A program made the position numbers and the translations under genes. A DNA stretch of 64,000 nucleotides, from positions 1 to 64,000 of the forward strand of contig NZ_CP134772.1 of the NCBI RefSeq assembly GCF_031882575.1, in the 5' to 3' direction. The notes under the pieces are model-generated. The model made no database searches. It worked only from the letters and a program-made list of their open reading frames with translations, and was not told where the DNA came from. Source of the DNA: Pseudomonas sp. VD-NE ins (GTDB taxonomy: Bacteria > Pseudomonadota > Gammaproteobacteria > Pseudomonadales > Pseudomonadaceae). Shown here piece by piece: positions 1-7,732 of the stretch (the first letter of the stretch is position 1; each line of letters opens with the position of its first letter).

Positions 1-933
1 CCACTCGACCAGATGACGAATGCCGTCCAGACCAAAGTCCAGCGCCCCGGACGCACGCAGTACGCCCACCGCACAGAGCATCGCCACCAGATACGGCAGC
101 AGATTCTTCGCGACATCGAAGCCTTCTTTGGCGCCTTCAACAAACGCCTCGTAGACTTTCACTTTCTTTAATGCGCCGATCAGCAGGAACAGCATGATCA
201 ACCCGAACAGCGTGAGGTTGCCGAGGATCGACGACAATCCCGCCAAAGCCGTCGCCGAAAGCGTGCCGAGCAGCGCCATGAAGCCACCGAGAATCAGCGC
301 ACCGGGAATCAGATAAGCCAACACCACCGGATCCCAGATCCGCAGCCGCTGCATGAACGCCACCGAGAGGAAGCCGACAATCGTCGAGCAACTGGTCGCC
401 AGCAGGATCGGCAGGAACACCAGTGTCGGATCCGGCGCGCCTTGCTGGGCGCGGTACATGAAGATCGTCACCGGCAGCAGCGTCAGGGAGGAGGCGTTGA
501 GCACCAGGAAGAGGATTTGCGCGTTACTCGCTACCGTGGCGCTGGGATTGAGCTCCTGCAGCGCCTTCATGGCTTTCAGGCCGATTGGCGTCGCGGCGTT
601 GTCGAGGCCAAGACCGTTGGCGGCGAAGTTCAGGGTGATCAGGCCAAGGGCAGGGTGACCGGGTGGGACTTCCGGCATCAGCCGCAGAAACAGCGGGCCG
701 AGGACTTTCGCCAGCCACTCGACGATGCCGGCCTTTTCGGCAATGCGCAGAAAGCCCAGCCACAGGGTGAGGGTGCCGAACAGCAGCACCATGACTTCGA
801 CCGAGAGCTTGGCCATGGCGAAAATGCTTTCCACCATCGCCGCGAAGATCCCGGCGTTGCCGCCGATCAGCCACTGCGCCAGCGCCGATACGGCTGCCAC
901 GATGAAGAAGCCAAGCCACAGGCCATTAAGCAT
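1..933 (-). CDS. SpmA/SpmB-like nucleoside-recognition (Gate) membrane protein, 3' part missing
   Basis: The frame is open from an ATG at 933 to the window edge, giving 311 residues with no stop, so the C-terminus lies outside. The protein is strongly hydrophobic with many membrane segments. It carries two Gate-like repeats: an N-terminal half with GTLTLWLGFLRIAEKAG and NFAANGLGLDNAATPIGLKA, as in SpmA, and a second half beginning near residue 210, as in SpmB. Fused SpmAB proteins are common in non-sporulating Proteobacteria, where the substrate is unknown; the Gate family includes nucleoside carriers. A GGGGGA ribosome site lies about 8 bases before the ATG. Family placement is good, function unknown. 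Confidence 0.8.
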   Translation of the reverse strand, partial: MLNGLWLGFFIVAAVSALAQWLIGGNAGIFAAMVESIFAMAKLSVEVMVLLFGTLTLWLGFLRIAEKAGIVEWLAKVLGPLFLRLMPEVPPGHPALGLITLNFAANGLGLDNAATPIGLKAMKALQELNPSATVASNAQILFLVLNASSLTLLPVTIFMYRAQQGAPDPTLVFLPILLATSCSTIVGFLSVAFMQRLRIWDPVVLAYLIPGALILGGFMALLGTLSATALAGLSSILGNLTLFGLIMLFLLIGALKKVKVYEAFVEGAKEGFDVAKNLLPYLVAMLCAVGVLRASGALDFGLDGIRHLVEW

Positions 934-1035
934 CAGTCAAATCCCCCGAAGAATGCCGCGAATGATAGCGGGGTCGCCAGAAACGACAAACCCCGGATTT
1001 CTCCGGGGTTCGTTGGTAAGCCTTGCATCAATCAC

Positions 1036-1125
1036 TGTGGGAGCGAGCTTGCTCGCGAAGGCGGTGTGTCAATCAACATAATGGTTGAATGTGCCGGCCT
1101 CTTCGCGAGCAAGCTCGCTCCCACA
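1036..1125. repeat. REP palindrome pair (REPIN), GTGGGAGCGAGCTTGCTCGCGA type
   Basis: Two inverted copies of the Pseudomonas REP sequence (TGTGGGAGCGAGC.TGCTCGCGAAG and its complement) are separated by about 40 bases. They lie just beyond the stop of gltP. Such pairs are scattered by REP-associated transposases and can stabilise the 3' end of messages. Confidence 0.9.
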
Positions 1126-1135
1126 GGGTTTTGCA

Positions 1136-2467
1136 TTACGGCTTGGAGATTTCGCCCGCAGGCAGTTTTTCCTTGCTGCGCCAGTGCGGCAGGGAGTTCC
1201 AGTAGCGCTGGCCCTTGGCGTCGTCGTACATGCCTTCCCAACGTGCGATAACCAGTACCGCCAGGGCGTTACCAATCACGTTCAGAGCGGTACGCGCCAT
1301 GTCCATGATGCGGTCGACACCGGCGATGAACGCCAAGCCTTCCAGCGGAATGCCGACGCTGCCCAGAGTGGCCAGCAGCACCACGAAGGACACACCCGGT
1401 ACGCCGGCGATGCCTTTGGAGGTGACCATCAGGGTCAGCACCAGCAGCAGTTGTTGGCTGATCGACAGGTCGATGCCATACAGCTGGGCAATAAAGATCG
1501 CCGCGATGGACTGGTACAGGGTCGAACCGTCGAGGTTGAACGAATAACCGGTCGGCACCACGAAGCTGCAGATGGCTTTCGGTGCGCCGTAGGCTTCCAT
1601 CTTCTCGATCACGCGCGGCAGCACGGTTTCCGAAGAAGCGGTGGAGTAGGCCAGCACCAGCTCATCCTTGAAGATGCGCATCAGCTTGATCACCGAGAAG
1701 CCGAACAGTTTGGCGATCAGGCCCAGCACCACGAAGGCGAAGAAGGCGATGGCGACGTAAACCAGGATCACCAGCTTGGCCAGCGGCAGCAGCGAGGCGA
1801 AGCCGAAGTTGGCGACGGTCACCGCGATCAGTGCGAACACGCCGATCGGCGCATAGTTCATGATCATGTGGGTGACTTTGAACATGCTTTCCGAGACGCC
1901 CTGGAACATCTTCACCAGCGGCTCGCGCAGGTCCGACTGCAGGCTCGACAGACCGAGGCCGAACAGCACGGAGAAGAAGATGATCGGCAGCATTTCGCCG
2001 CGGGCCATGGCCGCGAAGATGTTCGACGGGATCAGGTTGAGGATGGTCTCGATGAACGCGTGTTCATGCTGTACCTCGGCGGCGGTCGCCTGGTACTTGG
2101 AGATGTCCACCGTGCCGAGGGTGCTCATGTCGATGCCTGTGCCCGGATGGAACAGGTTGGCCAGCAGCAGGCCGACGACGATGGCGATGGTGGTGACGAT
2201 TTCGAAATAGATGATCGTCTTCAGGCCGATACGCCCGAGCTTCTTGGCGTCGCCCACGCCGGCGATGCCGACGATCAGGGAAGAGATGACGATCGGAATC
2301 ACGATCATCTTGATCAGACGGATAAAGATATCGCCTGCCGGTTGCAAGACGTTGCTGATCCACCAAGCCTTCTCGGCACTGAAGTGGTTGAGCAACGCAC
2401 CAATTGCAATACCCAAAACCAGACCGATGAGGATCTGCCAGGCGAGGCTAATTTTTGCCTTCTTCAT
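1136..2467 (-). CDS. gltP: glutamate/aspartate:proton symporter GltP (DAACS/SDF family)
   Basis: A 443-residue inner-membrane carrier that imports acidic amino acids with protons or cations. The chosen ATG (2467) begins MKKAKISLAWQ directly before the first membrane segment; an upstream in-frame start would add an unlikely 25-residue leader. Family signatures are present: a hairpin-loop serine motif ASSETVLP (about 277-284) and NLDGST (311-316), the substrate/cation site in transmembrane segment 7. Length matches GltP/DctA proteins (about 430-445). It is monocistronic, ending at a REP pair, with a long 5' region that holds a terminator-like hairpin (see 2596-2631). It could be named DctA-like, but the sequence favours GltP. 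Confidence 0.9.
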   Translation of the reverse strand: MKKAKISLAWQILIGLVLGIAIGALLNHFSAEKAWWISNVLQPAGDIFIRLIKMIVIPIVISSLIVGIAGVGDAKKLGRIGLKTIIYFEIVTTIAIVVGLLLANLFHPGTGIDMSTLGTVDISKYQATAAEVQHEHAFIETILNLIPSNIFAAMARGEMLPIIFFSVLFGLGLSSLQSDLREPLVKMFQGVSESMFKVTHMIMNYAPIGVFALIAVTVANFGFASLLPLAKLVILVYVAIAFFAFVVLGLIAKLFGFSVIKLMRIFKDELVLAYSTASSETVLPRVIEKMEAYGAPKAICSFVVPTGYSFNLDGSTLYQSIAAIFIAQLYGIDLSISQQLLLVLTLMVTSKGIAGVPGVSFVVLLATLGSVGIPLEGLAFIAGVDRIMDMARTALNVIGNALAVLVIARWEGMYDDAKGQRYWNSLPHWRSKEKLPAGEISKP

Positions 2468-3106
2468 TATCTTTACCCTTACTTGCGTTTGACTCAGGCA
2501 CATGCAGGAACTGGAACGCTCTTGGCGGAAAAGTCTGTGCATCTGCCTCCGTATAAGGTGCCCCGAAGCGCGTCGTTACGGCTCTTCGGCAGGCGAAAAA
2601 AGGCGCAACTATTCCGATGCAAGGTTGCGCCGTCTAATGCCGTAAACGCCTACCCTATGCCGAATCGGCATGAGCTTTTTTAAATGAAACTGGCGTCCCA
2701 ACCGGTTCGATTGTGACATTTCGGCCGGCATAAGTGCCGTGAACCGGTCATTACAGCGTGGGTTGGTTATTTTTTGAACGAGAAAAATCGACTAAAAATC
2801 TCGGAAAAAGCCTACGCAGGAAGGCTAGAAGTCCTACTGTTTAAACGGTCTCTTTGTCGATATACGGTCGCCATGAAACACCGCGTAATGTTTTCGCGCG
2901 CAGTGTCAGCGATAAAAAGAATGAGCTGGACGCTCTGGATCAATGTTTTGCTTGTTTGAAAGCTCAGCGCAAGTCCGTCGAGCCACTGTGGGTCGGCGAA
3001 CCTGCGGCGCAGCTTTTACCCTGACCCGGCCCTCGCGCAGGCACTCCCTGTACCCGTAGGTCACTCCGACCCTGCAACAGTCAGAACGTCCCGGCCCCTT
3101 GGTCAT
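2468..3106. other. long non-coding region upstream of gltP
   Basis: About 640 bases between gltP and the hairpins behind the ivy-like gene contain no convincing gene. Short open frames lack codon bias and ribosome sites. On the minus strand the region would form the gltP leader and contains a perfect palindrome ATGCCGATTCGGCAT (about 2656-2670) and an intrinsic-terminator-like hairpin at 2596-2631. Confidence 0.6.
2596..2631 (-). terminator. intrinsic terminator in the gltP leader (attenuator or sRNA end)
   Basis: On the minus strand, a perfect 8-bp stem GGCGCAAC/GTTGCGCC with a 14-base loop is followed at once by six T (complement of 2596-2601). It lies 129 bases upstream of the gltP start codon and in the same direction. 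No gene ends just before it, so it should end either a leader transcript or a small RNA. Confidence 0.6.
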
Positions 3107-3131
3107 GCGCCCACCTTCCTCAGGTGGGCGC
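3107..3131. terminator. strong symmetric hairpin, possible terminator
   Basis: A perfect inverted repeat GCGCCCACCT-TCCTC-AGGTGGGCGC has no adjacent T-run. It lies downstream of the ivy-like gene, next to a second hairpin at 3136-3159. Confidence 0.5.
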
Positions 3132-3135
3132 AATG

Positions 3136-3159
3136 GAAAGCAGCAGGGCTGCTGCTTTC
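3136..3159 (-). terminator. hairpin after the ivy-like gene
   Basis: GAAAGCAGCA-GGGC-TGCTGCTTTC forms a perfect 10-bp stem ten bases beyond the stop of the 3169-3633 gene. The flanking T-run is short, so termination efficiency is uncertain. Confidence 0.55.
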
Positions 3160-3168
3160 ATGTTCGAA

Positions 3169-3633
3169 TCAGTACCATTTCGGATCTTTTTTCAGGGTTT
3201 CCATCAAAAGATCCTGCATGCCCTGATCGGGTTTGCCGAGGAAGCGGTAGGTCGCATGTCGCGTAGGCGACTTGTCGGCCGGCAGTCCTTCGGGCACATC
3301 CACGAGCATGGCGTATGCGTCTTTCTTGTCGAAACTGAACGCGACGATCAAGCGGTGGTTCAGGCACTTGTCCGCGGATTCGCAGAGCGGGCCGACCAGA
3401 TACTTGTCGCCATCTTCAGTCACGGCGTTCATCTGCTGGTCAGGCGTGCCGGACAGGTTCATCACCCATTCCGGCAGGCGTTCTTCCTTCTTCACCACGC
3501 CTTCCCAGGTTTGCCGATACTGCGGGTCGGAACTCAACAGTTCGTTGACCCGCGTCTGGCCGTCATTGGCCGCCATCGCCATGGCACTACCGCCCAGAAG
3601 CAGGGCGGCTGCCAGTGTCTTCAAAGCACTCAT
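3169..3633 (-). CDS. Ivy-family periplasmic protein (inhibitor of vertebrate lysozyme homologue)
   Basis: 154 residues with a Sec signal peptide (cleavage near AMA-A, about 21). The mature part has the Ivy fold pattern, including VVKKEERLPEWVMNLSG and a disulfide loop C84-ESADK-C90. In active E. coli Ivy the loop reads CKPHDC and its histidine plugs the lysozyme active site. Here the loop is one residue longer and has no histidine, resembling the second, reportedly non-inhibitory P. aeruginosa Ivy paralogue found beside algB. The next gene upstream on the same strand is a DUF1328 protein starting within 3 bases, so they are probably co-transcribed. Family is clear; lysozyme inhibition is doubtful. 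Confidence 0.85.
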   Translation of the reverse strand: MSALKTLAAALLLGGSAMAMAANDGQTRVNELLSSDPQYRQTWEGVVKKEERLPEWVMNLSGTPDQQMNAVTEDGDKYLVGPLCESADKCLNHRLIVAFSFDKKDAYAMLVDVPEGLPADKSPTRHATYRFLGKPDQGMQDLLMETLKKDPKWY

Positions 3634-3635
3634 CG

Positions 3636-3872
<237 letters not shown>

Positions 3873-4157
3873 TTAGAAAACCCAGCGCTCTTCACGTGGC
3901 AGTTGATCCGCCGGCTGCGCTTGATCAACGTCCATCATGCGCATCGAGGCGCTCTCGGCCTGGCTGCTGCTGACGGCGCTGAAGTGCGTTTGCGTGTTGT
4001 GCTGGATCGAAATCAACGGCTCAACCTGCTGGCTGTTTTCCCAGCGCAGGTATTGCTGGCAGGCGATCAGGGTGATCAACAGCGCCAATACGCCAAACAG
4101 ACCTTGCTGGATGTGCAGTGGCGAGATACGCACTTGGGCGGCACGTTGGCGAGTCAT
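3873..4157 (-). CDS. small single-span membrane protein of unknown function
   Basis: 94 residues: a short basic N-terminus, one membrane helix (QQGLFGVLALLITLIACQQY, about 18-37), then a polar, Ser/Gln-rich C-terminal half. I do not recognise a family. It begins at an ATG at 4157. It is transcribed away from algB and may share an operon with the DUF1328 and ivy-like genes downstream (72-base gap). Codon use looks like its neighbours. Confidence 0.65.
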   Translation of the reverse strand: MTRQRAAQVRISPLHIQQGLFGVLALLITLIACQQYLRWENSQQVEPLISIQHNTQTHFSAVSSSQAESASMRMMDVDQAQPADQLPREERWVF

Positions 4158-4584
4158 CCTGGGTTCCTCACTCTTATTCGGTTAGGGCAGTTCACTTCTG
4201 CCCGGGCTGAGTAAGGTATTGCAGCCTGCATGCCAGTTTTTTAATTGAAAAATATCTAATAAAATCAATGTGTTAGGTTGCTTGTGAAAAACGCCTGCGA
4301 CGCATCCTGCACGATGGGTCATCTGGGATCGTGCGCAATGCACGATTTTTTCGTAGGAGATTTCATTCTTATGGAATTGAGAGCGGGGCGCAGATGTCAG
4401 AAAAGTACGCAGGGAATGCCCTGCAAACCGGTGATTGTTTAAAAAACCAACAAAACCAACAACTTGGCTGTAAAGGCAGGAGAGAGCTACCCTCCTATGG
4501 CTGGCATCGTTCAGAATCAACCATGCAACTTGCCCGATTTTTCCGGGACTAACCCAAGACCAATCACTATGGAGCGTAGGAAAA
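4158..4584. other. algB upstream region, 427 bp
   Basis: No gene seen. On the + strand it holds the three-segment attenuator-like structure at 4309-4351, a GCAGGG-AAT-CCCTGC-type hairpin near 4408-4424, and an A/C-rich stretch (about 4439-4464). It would be the leader of algB plus the divergent promoter of the 3873-4157 gene. Confidence 0.5.
4309..4351 (+). terminator. attenuator-like alternative hairpins upstream of algB
   Basis: Three 7-base segments alternate: GCACGAT (4309-4315), ATCGTGC (4328-4334) and GCACGAT (4340-4346), followed by T4346-4351. Pairing 2:3 gives a tight stem with a 5-base loop and a T-run (terminator). Pairing 1:2 would exclude it (antiterminator). No upstream + strand gene needs a terminator here. 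Confidence 0.55.
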
Positions 4585-5931
4585 ATGGAATCTGCCACTG
4601 AGCATCAAGGCCGCATTCTGCTGGTGGACGACGAATCCGCCATCCTGCGTACCTTCCGTTATTGCCTCGAAGATGAAGGTTATACGGTCGCTACTGCCAA
4701 CAGCGCGGCTCAGGCCGACGCCTTGCTGCAACGTCAGGTCTTCGACCTGTGCTTCCTTGATTTGCGTCTAGGCGAAGACAACGGTCTCGACGTACTGGCG
4801 CAGATGCGCATTCAGGCGCCGTGGATGCGCGTGGTGATTGTTACCGCGCATTCGGCCGTGGATACCGCCGTCGATGCGATCCAGGCCGGCGCCGCTGACT
4901 ATCTGGTCAAGCCGTGCAGCCCGGATCAGCTGCGTCTGGCCACCGCCAAACAATTGGAAGTACGCCAACTGTCGGCGCGCCTCGAAGCCCTCGAAGGAGA
5001 GATCCGCAAACCGAAGGACGGTCTCGATTCCCACAGTCCGGCGATGAAAGTCGTACTGGAAACCGCCCGCCAGGTCGCTGGCACCGACGCCAACATTCTT
5101 ATCCTCGGCGAGTCCGGTACCGGTAAAGGTGAGCTGGCCCGAGCGATTCACGGTTGGAGCAAGCGCGAGAAAAAATCCTGCGTGACCATCAACTGCCCGT
5201 CGCTGACGGCGGAATTGATGGAAAGCGAGCTGTTCGGTCACAGTCGTGGCGCTTTTACCGGGGCCAGTGAAAGCACGTTGGGGCGAGTCAATCAGGCGGA
5301 CGGCGGTACGCTGTTTCTCGACGAGATCGGCGATTTTCCACTGACGTTGCAACCCAAATTGCTGCGCTTCATTCAAGACAAGGAATACGAGCGGGTAGGC
5401 GATCCGGTCACCCGTCGCGCCGACGTACGCATTTTGGCGGCGACCAACCTCAATCTGGAGGACATGGTCCGTGACGGCCGCTTTCGTGAAGACCTGCTCT
5501 ATCGTCTGAATGTCATCACTCTGCACCTGCCGCCCTTGCGCGAACGTGCCGAGGACATTCTGACCCTGGCCGACCGCTTTCTCGCGCGTTTCGTCAAAGA
5601 GTACGCGCGTCCGGCGCGGGGCTTCAGCGACGAGGCTCGCGAGGCGCTGCTGGGCTATCGCTGGCCGGGCAACATTCGTGAGCTGCGTAACGTGGTTGAG
5701 CGGGCGAGCATCATCTGCCCGCAGGAGCGCGTGGAAATCAGCCACCTCGGCATGGCCGAGCAACCGGCCAACAATGCGCCAAGAGTCGGTGCGGCGTTGA
5801 GTCTCGACGAGTTGGAAAAGGCCCACATCGGCGCGGTCCTTGCCACCGCTGGCACGCTGGATCAAGCGGCGAAAACCCTCGGTATCGACGCGTCGACCCT
5901 GTATCGCAAGCGCAAGCAGTACAACCTGTGA
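4585..5931 (+). CDS. algB: AlgB, NtrC-family response regulator of alginate synthesis
   Basis: 448 residues. Receiver domain 1-125 with acidic pocket DD15-16, phospho-acceptor D59 (CFLDLRLG) and K109. Central AAA+ domain has Walker A GESGTGKG (175-182), GAFTGA (222-227) and Walker B GGTLFLDEIGD (240-250). C-terminal Fis-type helix-turn-helix LDQAAKTLGIDASTLYRKRK. P. aeruginosa AlgB (449 aa) activates algD and other targets and pairs with KinB. GAFTGA is intact, so sigma-54 contact is possible on sequence grounds, though AlgB is reported to act without it at algD. Ribosome site TAGGAAAA precedes the ATG. kinB follows 10 bases later, forming an operon. Confidence 0.97.
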   Translation: MESATEHQGRILLVDDESAILRTFRYCLEDEGYTVATANSAAQADALLQRQVFDLCFLDLRLGEDNGLDVLAQMRIQAPWMRVVIVTAHSAVDTAVDAIQAGAADYLVKPCSPDQLRLATAKQLEVRQLSARLEALEGEIRKPKDGLDSHSPAMKVVLETARQVAGTDANILILGESGTGKGELARAIHGWSKREKKSCVTINCPSLTAELMESELFGHSRGAFTGASESTLGRVNQADGGTLFLDEIGDFPLTLQPKLLRFIQDKEYERVGDPVTRRADVRILAATNLNLEDMVRDGRFREDLLYRLNVITLHLPPLRERAEDILTLADRFLARFVKEYARPARGFSDEAREALLGYRWPGNIRELRNVVERASIICPQERVEISHLGMAEQPANNAPRVGAALSLDELEKAHIGAVLATAGTLDQAAKTLGIDASTLYRKRKQYNL

Positions 5932-5941
5932 GCGCCCGACG

Positions 5942-7732
5942 ATGAAACTGGCGATGAAGTTGCGGACCCGTTTGTTCTTGAGCATTTCCGCACTGATCAC
6001 CGTGGCCTTGCTCGGGCTGTTGCTCGGGCTGGTCAGTGTGATGCAGATGGCCGGCACGCAAGAAGCTTTGGTGCGCAGCAACTTCGTCACTCTGGATCTG
6101 GGGCTCAAGTTACGGCAGACGCTGGGTGATCAACTGATCATCATGCTGGCGGAAAAGCCTGATCCGGTGGCCTTCGAAGCGTCGAAACAACATTACTTCG
6201 AGTTGCTGGACCAAGGCATCGCCCAAGAGCAAGAGGGCGATGGCCGGCTCTATGGCTTCAGTCGGGCAAAAGCGGATTATCTGAGCTTCCTGGAAGCTTT
6301 CGATTTGTCCCGTGACCCGGCCAGTTCCATGAGCAGCAGCGCCGACTTCAGAGAACGCTTCAATACGTTGCGCAACGGGCTGATCACCGAACACAAGCAT
6401 GCGCTGGACAACATCAACGCGGTTCAGCATGAGGCGCGCGACCGCGCCTTGTTGATTGCCGGTCTGCTTGGTTTCGTCGGGTTGGCCGTATTGATCATCG
6501 GTTTCATTACGGCTCACGGCATTGCCCGGCGTTTCGGCGCACCGATCGAGGCGCTGGCGAAAGCGGCGGATAATATCGGCCAGGGCAATTTTGAAGTGAC
6601 CCTGCCGATTTCCTCGGCGATGGAAATGAACCAGCTGACCAAGCGCTTCGGCCTGATGGCCGAGGCACTTCGCGAGCATCAGGCGACCAATGTCGACGAA
6701 TTGTTCGCCGGTCAGCAACGCTTGCAGGCGGTGCTCGACAGTATCGATGACGGCCTGCTGATGATCGACCGGCAAGGACATCTGGAGCACCTCAATCCGG
6801 TCGCCCAGCGGCAATTGGGCTGGGAAGATGACCGTCTCGGCCAAGGACTGGGTACGGCGCTTGACCGGCCAGAGCTGGATGCGCAACTGCAACTGGTGCT
6901 GCGCGGCGGCACCCTCGAGCGGGCGCCGGAGGATTTGAGTATCGAGGTCGACGGCGAATCCCGCCTGCTGACTTACAGCCTGACCCCGGTCAGCCACACC
7001 CAAGGCCATATCCTCGGCGCGGTGATGGTGTTGCACGACGTCACCGAGCAGCGCGCCTTCGAACGGGTACGCAGTGAGTTCGTCTTGCGCGCCTCCCACG
7101 AGTTGCGCACGCCGGTCACTGGCATGCACATGGCGTTCGGCCTGTTCCGCGAACGGGCGAAATTCCCTGAGGAGTCCCGCGAGGCTGACCTGCTCGATAC
7201 GGTGAACGAGGAAATGCAGCGCCTGATGCAGTTGATCAATGACCTGCTCAACTTCTCGCGTTATCAGAACGGCTTGCAGAAACTCACACTGGCACCGTGC
7301 TCCATCGAAGACTTGCTGGAGCAGGCGCAACTGCGTTTTGCCGATTCGGCGGCGGCCAAAGGCGTCGCTCTGAATGTCGAAGTGCAGGGGCCGCTGCCAC
7401 GTTTGCAGGCCGATCAGACGCAGCTCGATCGCGTGCTCGACAACCTGATCGACAACGCTCTGCGCCACACCGCCCGCGACGGTCAGATCCGTTTGCAGGC
7501 ACGTCGGCACGGCGAGCGAGTGATCATCAGTGTCGAAGACAATGGTGAAGGCATTGCCTACGGCCAGCAGGGGCGTATCTTCGAGCCGTTCGTACAGGTT
7601 GGGCGGAAGAAGGGCGGGGCCGGTCTGGGCTTGGCGCTGTGCAAGGAAATCGTCCAGTTGCACGGCGGACGCATGGGCGTTTACTCGCGACCGGGGCAGG
7701 GCACGCAGTTTTATATGGCGCTCGCGGTTTAG
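5942..7732 (+). CDS. kinB: KinB, membrane sensor histidine kinase partner of AlgB
   Basis: 596 residues from the ATG at 5942 (MKLAMKLRTR). Order: first membrane helix (about 10-33), periplasmic KinB sensor domain, second helix (about 170-191), HAMP, PAS (about 255-370), HisKA with phospho-histidine H386 (ASHELRTPVTG), then HATPase with N-box DNLIDNALRHT, DNGEGI and GGAGLGLALCKEI. Length matches P. aeruginosa KinB (595). It phosphorylates and dephosphorylates AlgB; in P. aeruginosa loss of KinB phosphatase activity raises alginate. Its stop overlaps the stop of the convergent EAL gene by 4 bases. Confidence 0.96.
   Translation: MKLAMKLRTRLFLSISALITVALLGLLLGLVSVMQMAGTQEALVRSNFVTLDLGLKLRQTLGDQLIIMLAEKPDPVAFEASKQHYFELLDQGIAQEQEGDGRLYGFSRAKADYLSFLEAFDLSRDPASSMSSSADFRERFNTLRNGLITEHKHALDNINAVQHEARDRALLIAGLLGFVGLAVLIIGFITAHGIARRFGAPIEALAKAADNIGQGNFEVTLPISSAMEMNQLTKRFGLMAEALREHQATNVDELFAGQQRLQAVLDSIDDGLLMIDRQGHLEHLNPVAQRQLGWEDDRLGQGLGTALDRPELDAQLQLVLRGGTLERAPEDLSIEVDGESRLLTYSLTPVSHTQGHILGAVMVLHDVTEQRAFERVRSEFVLRASHELRTPVTGMHMAFGLFRERAKFPEESREADLLDTVNEEMQRLMQLINDLLNFSRYQNGLQKLTLAPCSIEDLLEQAQLRFADSAAAKGVALNVEVQGPLPRLQADQTQLDRVLDNLIDNALRHTARDGQIRLQARRHGERVIISVEDNGEGIAYGQQGRIFEPFVQVGRKKGGAGLGLALCKEIVQLHGGRMGVYSRPGQGTQFYMALAV

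Noticed and set aside
442..1251. A 269-codon + strand frame over the SpmAB-like gene and REP pair
   Set aside because: Includes translated REP sequence and lies antisense to a gene with clear membrane-protein character.
2640..2720. AauR or sigma-54 elements upstream of gltP
   Set aside because: No TTCGGnnnnCCGAA and no GG-N10-GC promoter in the right place; the palindrome ATGCCGATTCGGCAT does not match.
2906..3133. 75-codon minus frame in the gltP-ivy gap
   Set aside because: Arg-rich, lacks a ribosome site, and overlaps the hairpin at 3107-3131.
4439..4464. A/C-rich stretch in the algB leader as a Crc/Hfq CA-motif site
   Set aside because: It does not contain an exact AANAANAA motif and its position far from the start codon is unlike known Crc targets.
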